Assembly: GCA_947495575.1 (NCBI GenBank)
Contig: CANLZL010000001.1
Location: 372,001-436,000, forward strand
Direction: 5' to 3'
DNA from: an uncultured Nioella sp.
GTDB lineage: Bacteria > Pseudomonadota > Alphaproteobacteria > Rhodobacterales > Rhodobacteraceae
Length of the DNA: 64,000 nucleotides
Part shown: one piece after another, positions 21,526-28,819 of the stretch
How the letters are laid out: each line of letters begins with the position of its first letter
How positions within the stretch are numbered: the first letter of the stretch is position 1
The notes under the pieces: generated by a model
What the model was told of the DNA's origin: nothing
The model's database searches: none
What the model saw: the letters and a program-made list of their open reading frames with translations, nothing else
Position numbers and translations under genes: made by a program

Positions 21526-22767
21526 TCAGGCCGTGCGCCACCAACGGCGCGGCTCGACATTTTCAGGCTTCGTGTCGGTCGGGATCTCACGGGCGATGTT
21601 GTAGATGTCCTGATAGGTATCATCTCCACCTTGCCAGTTATTGATCCGCTCACGCCACTGTTCCCACTCCGCCGGCTGGAACTCGGGCGAGCACATTTCT
21701 TCTGCCATGCGAAGTTGGTCTTCAGGCAAGAATGCAACGCGAACGTCCTCTTGATCAAAGATCGTGCCGGGCAGAACCGGGTTCGAGTGGCCAACGGTCT
21801 TAACCAGTGCAGCCTCGTTTGCGGCTTGCACATGAACCTGCGCCAGATAGGCCGATTCCATGATCGCGTCTTGCAGATGCGGCTCCATGGCGTCGTAAAC
21901 GGCGGCGGACATTGCAGTGTGCTCTGTGCCGCAGAAGAAGCCGAGGTCGACCGACTGGGACACAACAGGACCCATGTTGGCGTAAGCCACGGCCGAAGCC
22001 CAGGTTTCCGCGCCATCGATCAGGCCCTGACGCAGACCGTCAAGAGTTTCTTCCCACGCGATCGGTGTTGGGTTCAGGTTCAAGAGCTGCATGGCAATAC
22101 GGCCAAGCTGCGTACCCGTCACACGGTTCCGCGTACCGAAAAGTTCTTCCAGCGTCGAAACTGTCGGGCGATCCGCGAAGGACTGACCCATTTGCAGGCC
22201 ACGCAATTCGCAGTGTGTGAACAGGAACTTCAGACCGTGACGACGCTCAAGCGGATCCCGCAGGAGGCGCATCGATTCGGGGTGGTACATGAAGTGGTAC
22301 TGTGCCGCACGGCTTGGGAACATGTAGGCGTAGTCCAACACGTTCAGATACGGTGCGCCACCAGCAGAGTTCTGTGTCGAAGCCGAGAACATGTCGATCA
22401 CGCCAAGCTGCGTCTTCTCAACACAGTTCAGCTGGCCACAGATCTGGTTGTCGCCAATGAATTCAACCCGAATTTCGCCTTCTGTCCGCTCTTCGAGGTC
22501 GCGGGCAAATTCAAGCACGCCGGCCCGCTCGATCAGCAGGTTGCGCGCGTTAAAGCCCGACGCACCCAGTGTCAGCTGGTGGCGAGGCTCATTGGCGAAG
22601 CGTTTTTCATAAGTAGATTCTACAGCACGTGCCAACGTGGGCAGCGTTACAGCGCCGGTCAGGGTCGCAGCGCCCATTACAACCGACGAAATGCCATAGG
22701 TTCCGGTGAGCTTCAGCAGGTCCCTACGAGAAACCTGGCTGAGAGCTTTTGATGCTTTCATATTCAT
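21526..22767 (-). CDS. TRAP transporter substrate-binding protein (DctP; candidate IseK-like)
   Basis: RRDLLKLTGTYGISSVVMGAATLTGAV Tat-like leader; TRAP SBP pattern LFGTRNRVTGTQLGRIAMQLLNLNPTPIAWEETLDGLRQGLIDGAETW. Confidence 0.87.
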   Translation of the reverse strand: MNMKASKALSQVSRRDLLKLTGTYGISSVVMGAATLTGAVTLPTLARAVESTYEKRFANEPRHQLTLGASGFNARNLLIERAGVLEFARDLEERTEGEIRVEFIGDNQICGQLNCVEKTQLGVIDMFSASTQNSAGGAPYLNVLDYAYMFPSRAAQYHFMYHPESMRLLRDPLERRHGLKFLFTHCELRGLQMGQSFADRPTVSTLEELFGTRNRVTGTQLGRIAMQLLNLNPTPIAWEETLDGLRQGLIDGAETWASAVAYANMGPVVSQSVDLGFFCGTEHTAMSAAVYDAMEPHLQDAIMESAYLAQVHVQAANEAALVKTVGHSNPVLPGTIFDQEDVRVAFLPEDQLRMAEEMCSPEFQPAEWEQWRERINNWQGGDDTYQDIYNIAREIPTDTKPENVEPRRWWRTA

Positions 22768-22782
22768 CATCCTCCCATTTTT

Positions 22783-22801
22783 TGCAAGTTTGATACTTGC
22801 A
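22783..22801. promoter_or_regulatory. Inverted repeat TGCAAGT-TTGAT-ACTTGCA in dctP/GMC divergent region (candidate operator)
   Basis: Perfect 7-bp arms, 5-bp spacer, between divergent TRAP and GMC genes. Confidence 0.55.
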
Positions 22802-22831
22802 GTCTCAATAATGATCAATTTATGCTTACAC

Positions 22832-22853
22832 GCAAGGGAAATCTTTTCCTTGC
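22832..22853. promoter_or_regulatory. Second inverted repeat GCAAGG-N10-CCTTGC in same divergent region
   Basis: 6-bp arms sharing a GCAAG half-element with the first repeat. Confidence 0.4.
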
Positions 22854-22882
22854 CTAACATTGTTGCAGAGGGGGAGTGGGAA

Positions 22883-24508
22883 ATGTCGGCAATTTCAGCA
22901 GATTACGTAGTCGTGGGGGCCGGTTCGGCCGGCTGCGTTATTGCGAATCGCTTATCGGCAGATCCATCGGTTTCAGTGGTGTTGCTTGAGGCGGGGGGGC
23001 GCGACGTGAACCCCTGGATCCATATTCCGGTTGGATATTTTAAGACACTTCACAACCCAAACACTGACTGGTGCTACAAGGCGGAGCCCGATCCGGGCCT
23101 GAATGGGCGGGCATTGGACTGGCCTCGTGGAAAGACGCTTGGCGGCTCCTCCTCCATTAACGGGTTGTTATATGTCCGCGGGCAACCGCAAGATTATGAT
23201 CGGTGGGCCCAGATGGGGAACCCCGGCTGGTCTTGGGACGATGTGCTTCCCCTTTTCAAACGCTCAGAAGGCCATGAGCAGGGCAGTGACGACCTTCACA
23301 ATGGCGAAGGGGATCTTTCTGTTTCGTTAATTCGCGCCAAAAGTGAAATCTCGGAAGCCTTTATTGATGCGGCAGTTGAGATGGGGGTTCCTCGGACGGA
23401 CGACTACAACGGACCCGAGCAAGAAGGCGCTGGATATTTCCATCAGACCGCCAAAAAAGGATTCCGTTGTTCGTCGGCACGGGCCTTCCTGAAACGCGAT
23501 GTAAAAAATCGCCCGAATCTGACCATCATCACTCACGCTCAGGCCGAAGGGCTGATCTTTGACACCACGGATTCCAAGAAAGTTGTCGGCATCCGCTACG
23601 ACCGCAAGGGCAGCAGTCAGGAAGTGCGTTTGAAGGATGGGGGAGAAGTTATTCTTTCCGCAGGCGCCATCGGTTCACCTCAGATTCTTGAGCTTTCCGG
23701 GATCGGCAATGGCAACGTTCTGCAAAAAGCGGGCGTTGACGTGCGCCATGAACTGCCGGGCGTTGGCGAAAACCTTCAGGACCACCTGCAAATCCGTCTT
23801 GTTTACGAAGTAAATGTGCAAACGCTGAACGATGCCATTAACCGGTTCATTCCGCGCATGGGAATTGGGATGCAATATTTCTTTGCCCGGAAGGGTCCAA
23901 TGAGCCTTGGGGCAAGCCAGGTGGCCATCTTTGCAAAGTCGATGGAGGGCCTGGAAACACCAGACATCCAGTTCCACTTCCAGCCGCTTTCCGCGGATAA
24001 ACCGGGCATCGAAATGCACCCCTTCTCGGGGATAACGTCATCAGTTTGCCAGCTACGCCCTGAAAGCCGCGGTCATATCCATATCCATAGCGGAAATTGG
24101 CGGGATTACCCCAAGATCGTACCCAACTACCTGTCAGCAACAGCCGACCAGTTATGTGCTATCCGGGCTGTGAAATTTGCCCGGGCTATGACAGAAACCT
24201 CGGCTTTGAAACCTTACATCGTGCGTGAACACGTCCCCGGCAACAATCCGCAAACGGATGACGAATTGTTAGAGGCGGCGCGCGATATCAGCCAAACCAT
24301 CTATCACCCGACATCGACTTGCAAAATGGGGCCAAATACCGATGCGGCTGCGGTTGTCGATCCTCGGTTGAAAGTCCACGGGCTGACAGGTGTTCGCGTC
24401 GCAGATGCCTCCATTATGCCAGATATCATGTCCGGTAACACAAACGCGCCAGCCATCATGATTGGTGAGAAATGCAGCGACCTGGTGATGGAGGATCGCC
24501 GTCGCTGA
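22883..24508 (+). CDS. GMC-family FAD dehydrogenase (choline-dehydrogenase-like; candidate isethionate dehydrogenase IseJ)
   Basis: ADYVVVGAGSAGCVIANRLSADPSVSVVLLEAGG; PRGKTLGGSSSINGLLYVRG; STCKMG; next to TRAP/IclR and xsc. Confidence 0.88.
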   Translation: MSAISADYVVVGAGSAGCVIANRLSADPSVSVVLLEAGGRDVNPWIHIPVGYFKTLHNPNTDWCYKAEPDPGLNGRALDWPRGKTLGGSSSINGLLYVRGQPQDYDRWAQMGNPGWSWDDVLPLFKRSEGHEQGSDDLHNGEGDLSVSLIRAKSEISEAFIDAAVEMGVPRTDDYNGPEQEGAGYFHQTAKKGFRCSSARAFLKRDVKNRPNLTIITHAQAEGLIFDTTDSKKVVGIRYDRKGSSQEVRLKDGGEVILSAGAIGSPQILELSGIGNGNVLQKAGVDVRHELPGVGENLQDHLQIRLVYEVNVQTLNDAINRFIPRMGIGMQYFFARKGPMSLGASQVAIFAKSMEGLETPDIQFHFQPLSADKPGIEMHPFSGITSSVCQLRPESRGHIHIHSGNWRDYPKIVPNYLSATADQLCAIRAVKFARAMTETSALKPYIVREHVPGNNPQTDDELLEAARDISQTIYHPTSTCKMGPNTDAAAVVDPRLKVHGLTGVRVADASIMPDIMSGNTNAPAIMIGEKCSDLVMEDRRR

Positions 24509-24818
24509 AACTGGCGATAACGCAGAGCCCATTTTGGCCATATCAGAGCCCACCCGCTTTGTTGAATATGCGCCGGAATTCGACGCGAAGGGAAAAAGTT
24601 ATGAAAACATTTGCAAAGTTAATTTCATTACCTAGTTTCGCCCTTCGTTGGTCCTGACGGAACACAAAAGGATACGCGCAGCCAGGGCAGGAAACTGCTG
24701 CCGTTGCAAGCCAAATGACAGCTGATCCGCCCAAGAATCGGGACGGGGTCAAAACCAGAAAAGATCTGTTCGGGATGAGCCCGAGCACAAGACATCCAAG
24801 GTAAGTGAGGAAATTGCC

Positions 24819-26603
24819 ATGAAGATGACGACTGAAGAAGCCTTCATCAAAACCCTGCAGATGCACGGGATCGAACATGCATTCGGGATCATCGGCTCGG
24901 CCATGATGCCAATCTCTGACCTCTTCCCAGAGGCCGGTATCAAATTCTGGGACTGCGCCCATGAAACATCCGGTGGCATGGTCGCTGATGGCTACACACG
25001 CGCCACTGGCAAAATGTCGATGGCCATCGCGCAAAACGGCCCCGGCATCACCAACTTCGTGACGCCGATCAAAACCGCTTATTGGAACCACACCCCGATG
25101 CTGCTTGTGACCCCGCAGGCCGCCAACAAAACCATCGGTCAGGGTGGCTTCCAGGAAATCGAACAAATGAAACTGTTCGAAGACATGGTTTGCTACCAGG
25201 AAGAAGTGCGTGACCCGTCCCGCATGGCCGAAGTTCTGAACCGCGTGATCGAAAAAGCATGGCGCGGCTCCGCTCCTGCACAGATCAACATTCCGCGCGA
25301 TTTCTGGACACAAGTCATCGATATCGAGCTGCCCCAGATCATCCGTCTGGAACGCCCTGCCGGTGGTGAAGAAGCTATCGAAGCTGCTGCAAAGCTGCTG
25401 TCTGAAGCTGAGTTCCCGGTTCTTCTGAACGGTGTTGGCACCATCCTTGCCGGTGGTATCGACGCATCTGCAAAACTGGCAGAAGCCCTCGACGCACCAG
25501 TTTGTGTTGGCTACCAGCACAATGACGCGTTCCCTGGCAACCACCCGCTCTATGCTGGTCCGCTTGGCTATAACGGCTCGAAAGCAGGCATGGAACTGAT
25601 CGCGAAGGCGGATGTGGTTCTGGCCCTTGGTAACCGGTTGAACCCATTTTCGACCTTGCCTGGTTACGGGATCAACTACTGGCCGCAAAACGCAAAAATC
25701 ATCCAGGTTGACATCAACTCGGACCGCATCGGCCTGACCAAGAAGGTTGACGTTGCCATTCAGGGTGACGCCAAGAAAGTTGCAGAGCAGCTGTTGGCGA
25801 AACTGAGCGATGGTGCAGGCGACAAGGGCCGTGCCGAGCGTAAAGCTCTGATCGCGACGACTAAATCGCGTTGGGCGCAGGAACTGTCCTCGATGGTGCA
25901 TGAAGATGACACCGACGAAGGCATCACCTGGAACGAACGTGCTCGGGCCTCGAAACCCGATCACATGGCGCCTCGTCAGGCATGGCTCTCCATCATGTCC
26001 GCACTGCCAAAAGACGCGATCATCTCGTCTGATATCGGCAATAACTGCGCAATCGGTAACGCGTACCCGTCCTTCGAGAAGGGTCGTAAATATCTTGCGC
26101 CGGGCCTCTTCGGTCCTTGCGGCTACGGTCTGCCTGCCATCCTTGGCGCGAAAATCGGTTGCCCGGATACTCCGGTTGTTGGTTTTGCTGGCGACGGCGC
26201 ATTCGGCATCTCGATGAACGAAATGACCGCATGTGGTCGTGACGATTGGCCTCCAATCACCATGATCATCTTCCGCAACTATCAGTGGGGCGCCGAAAAG
26301 CGGAACACCACCCTGTGGTTCGACGATAATTTCGTCGGCACCGAGCTGGATGAAGGCGTAAGCTATGCCGGTATCGCGAAAGCTTGTGGCCTGGAAGGCG
26401 TGCAAGCCCGCACGCAAGACGAAGTTGAACAAGCCCTCCGCACGGCGATCAAGGACCAGATGGAGAATGGTAAAACCACCTTCATCGAAGTCATCCTGAA
26501 CCAAGAGCTGGGTGAACCCTTCCGTCGCGACGCGATGAAGAAACCTGTCCGCGTTGCTGGCGTTTCCATCGAGGACATGCGCCCCCAAACGGGCGACGTC
26601 TAA
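24819..26603 (+). CDS. xsc: Sulfoacetaldehyde acetyltransferase Xsc (ThDP-dependent)
   Basis: MKMTTEEAFIKTLQMHGIEHAFGIIGSAMMPISDLFPEAGIKFWDCAHETSGGMVADGYTRATGKMSMAIAQNGPGITNFVTPIKTAYWNHTPMLLVTPQ is the recognisable Xsc N-terminus; ThDP region GDGAFGISMNE; pta directly downstream. Confidence 0.96.
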   Translation: MKMTTEEAFIKTLQMHGIEHAFGIIGSAMMPISDLFPEAGIKFWDCAHETSGGMVADGYTRATGKMSMAIAQNGPGITNFVTPIKTAYWNHTPMLLVTPQAANKTIGQGGFQEIEQMKLFEDMVCYQEEVRDPSRMAEVLNRVIEKAWRGSAPAQINIPRDFWTQVIDIELPQIIRLERPAGGEEAIEAAAKLLSEAEFPVLLNGVGTILAGGIDASAKLAEALDAPVCVGYQHNDAFPGNHPLYAGPLGYNGSKAGMELIAKADVVLALGNRLNPFSTLPGYGINYWPQNAKIIQVDINSDRIGLTKKVDVAIQGDAKKVAEQLLAKLSDGAGDKGRAERKALIATTKSRWAQELSSMVHEDDTDEGITWNERARASKPDHMAPRQAWLSIMSALPKDAIISSDIGNNCAIGNAYPSFEKGRKYLAPGLFGPCGYGLPAILGAKIGCPDTPVVGFAGDGAFGISMNEMTACGRDDWPPITMIIFRNYQWGAEKRNTTLWFDDNFVGTELDEGVSYAGIAKACGLEGVQARTQDEVEQALRTAIKDQMENGKTTFIEVILNQELGEPFRRDAMKKPVRVAGVSIEDMRPQTGDV

Positions 26604-26631
26604 GCAAGCCGCTTGGATTGAAAACACTTGC

Positions 26632-26654
26632 GGGGCCGGAGCATAACCGGCCCC
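26632..26654 (+). other. Intercistronic hairpin between xsc and pta
   Basis: GGGGCCGG-AGCATAA-CCGGCCCC perfect 8-bp stem, no T-tract. Confidence 0.7.
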
Positions 26655-26691
26655 CATGCCCATTTGATAAGAAGTAACGGATCGTTGCCCC

Positions 26692-27690
26692 ATGAGCCTG
26701 ATCGACCAAATCATCGACAATGCACGCCAAGCGGGACAGCGGATTATTTTGCCCGAAGGCACGGACCTAAGGGTGGTCAATGCGGCGGCGCGAGCGGCCA
26801 AAGATGGGATAGCCAAAGTAAGCGTCGTTGCCAATCAGGCCGAATTTGACGCGATTGCGAAGACCGTCGATGGGGCCGATCTGATTGAGGTACATGATCC
26901 TGCGACCTCAACCAAAACCGAAATCTACGCTCAAGCCTATTTTGAATTGCGCCAACATAAAGGTGTAGACCTTGAAAAGGCCCGTGCTGTGATGTCTGCG
27001 CCGGATGGTCTTGGATTTGCGGCCATGGCCGTGCGACAAGGAGATGCCGACGGTACTCTTGGAGGTGCTGTGGCCACGACCGGCGACACTGTTCGCACCG
27101 CGCTACAAATTATCGGCACTGCACCTGGAATCAAGACCGTCTCCAGTGCCTTTCTGATGCTTTTGCCAGCGCCCTTTGAGCGCCCGGTTACATTTGGCGA
27201 TTGTGCCTTGGTGATTGATCCAACGGCCGAACAACTTGCCGCGATTGCCATGGCATCGGCAAAGACATTGACGGCATTGACCGGTCTCAGCCCGAAAGTT
27301 GCGTTGTTGAACTTTTCAACGCTCGGAAGTGCGCCTGCAAAGATGCACCCAACCATCGGTCGCGCTCAAGAGGCTGTGGAGATCCTGAAATCAGAAGCAC
27401 CTGAATTGACTGTTGATGGTGAGATGCAGTTTGACGCAGCCATAATGCCAGATGTTGCTGCAAAGAAGGCTGCGGGCTCTCCTGTGGCAGGGCAGGCGAA
27501 TGTGTTTGTCTTCCCGGACCTCAACGCCGGAAACATTGGCTACAAAATCGCGCAGCGTATCGGCGGCGCGGTGGCTCTGGGTCCGGTTCTGCAGGGATTG
27601 GCCAAGCCCGCCAATGACCTTTCGCGCGGATGTAGCGCCGAAGATGTTTACCAGATGATCGCGATCACGGCTGCACAGGCCGCCAGCTAG
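26692..27690 (+). CDS. pta: Phosphate acetyltransferase
   Basis: MSLIDQIIDNARQAGQRIILPEGTDLRVVNAAARAAKDG; C-terminal NVFVFPDLNAGNIGYKIAQRIGGAVALGPVLQGLAKPANDLSRGC. Confidence 0.94.
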   Translation: MSLIDQIIDNARQAGQRIILPEGTDLRVVNAAARAAKDGIAKVSVVANQAEFDAIAKTVDGADLIEVHDPATSTKTEIYAQAYFELRQHKGVDLEKARAVMSAPDGLGFAAMAVRQGDADGTLGGAVATTGDTVRTALQIIGTAPGIKTVSSAFLMLLPAPFERPVTFGDCALVIDPTAEQLAAIAMASAKTLTALTGLSPKVALLNFSTLGSAPAKMHPTIGRAQEAVEILKSEAPELTVDGEMQFDAAIMPDVAAKKAAGSPVAGQANVFVFPDLNAGNIGYKIAQRIGGAVALGPVLQGLAKPANDLSRGCSAEDVYQMIAITAAQAAS

Positions 27691-27761
27691 ACCAAGGCGA
27701 CATCGAACGGAATTTGAATGCGCCTTGTTGCACAGGGCAGAATAAGAAAGCGAACTTAAAG

Positions 27762-28793
27762 ATGGCTGCGTCCGAGACAGCGAATTTAACAGTATTTGAC
27801 CGTCTTTCGGAAAAGGCGCGTCTTTTGTTTCCGGGTGTCATCGTTGCCCTGATCGTGGCCGTCACCGCTCAGTTCCTCGCCGAACACTACGGCACGCCCG
27901 CGATGTTGCTGGCGCTATTGCTCGGCATCGCGCTTGGGTTCCTGGGCGAAGAGGGCAAAACCGTTCCGGGCGTTCAGTTTTCGGCGCGAACGTTGCTGCG
28001 TATGGGCGTGGCCTTCCTGGGGGTCCGAATATCGGCCACCTTGATGGCAGGCCTCGGGCTTGAGCTGATTGCCTTGATTGTGGGCGGTGTGCTGCTGACG
28101 ATCCTCTTCGGCCTCTCCATTGCGCGTTTCTTCGGCCATAAGTGGCGGTTTGCCTTTTTGACTGCAGGGTCAGTTGCAATTTGTGGCGCGTCTGCCGCCG
28201 TTGCTATCAGCGCCATCCTGCCAAAAGACGAACGTTCCGAAGAGCGGCTGGCCTTTACGGTGATGGGGGTCACCATCCTGTCCACGGTCGCAATGATTGC
28301 CTATCCTATCTTGGTGCAAGCGTTGGACATGAATGATTTTGCCGCCGGCGTTTTCCTTGGCGGCACAATCCATGATGTGGCGCAGGTTGTCGGTGCGGGC
28401 TTCACAATCTCGGAAGAAGCGGGCGACGCCGCGACCTTGGTCAAGCTATTCCGTGTGGCGATGCTGGCCCCGATTGTTCTGGTCGCCTCGATCCTGATCC
28501 GCAAATACGCTGAAGCCGATCCCGGGGAGAAGCGCCCGCCGCTGATCCCTGGCTTTGTTCTTGGATTTCTGGCGCTTGCGGCGCTGAGTTCTTTCAATAT
28601 CGTGCCGGCCTTTATCACAGAATTTCTGAGCGATCTGTCCCGTTGGCTCTTGCTAACCGCGATTGCAGCCGTTGGGATGAAAACCAATCTACGTCAGGTC
28701 ATGTCGGTCGGAGGGGCCGCCATCGCCCTGATTTTCCTGGAAACACTATTTATTGCCGGGCTTATCTTGGCAGGGATCACGTTCTTGACCTGA
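27762..28793 (+). CDS. YeiH/UPF0324 family putative sulfate exporter (TauZ-like)
   Basis: Multi-TM; LFPGVIVALIVAVTAQFLAEHYGTPAMLLALLLGIALGF, SVAICGASAAVAISAILP, FLGGTIHDVAQVVGAGF. Confidence 0.85.
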   Translation: MAASETANLTVFDRLSEKARLLFPGVIVALIVAVTAQFLAEHYGTPAMLLALLLGIALGFLGEEGKTVPGVQFSARTLLRMGVAFLGVRISATLMAGLGLELIALIVGGVLLTILFGLSIARFFGHKWRFAFLTAGSVAICGASAAVAISAILPKDERSEERLAFTVMGVTILSTVAMIAYPILVQALDMNDFAAGVFLGGTIHDVAQVVGAGFTISEEAGDAATLVKLFRVAMLAPIVLVASILIRKYAEADPGEKRPPLIPGFVLGFLALAALSSFNIVPAFITEFLSDLSRWLLLTAIAAVGMKTNLRQVMSVGGAAIALIFLETLFIAGLILAGITFLT

Positions 28794-28819
28794 TCCAAAA
28801 ACAATAAAAGGGAGGCCAG

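Noticed and set aside
21403-22752. 449-aa plus-strand ORF opposite the TRAP SBP
   Set aside because: Shadow ORF; Tat-like leader and TRAP SBP motifs on the minus strand explain the region
24472-24657. 61-aa plus ORF in the gap between GMC and xsc as a possible small protein
   Set aside because: Overlaps the GMC 3' end out of frame and has no convincing RBS or recognisable motif
24543-26834. 763-aa minus-strand ORF covering all of xsc
   Set aside because: Antisense shadow of a strongly codon-biased gene; Xsc on the plus strand is unambiguous and the reverse product shows no recognisable domain
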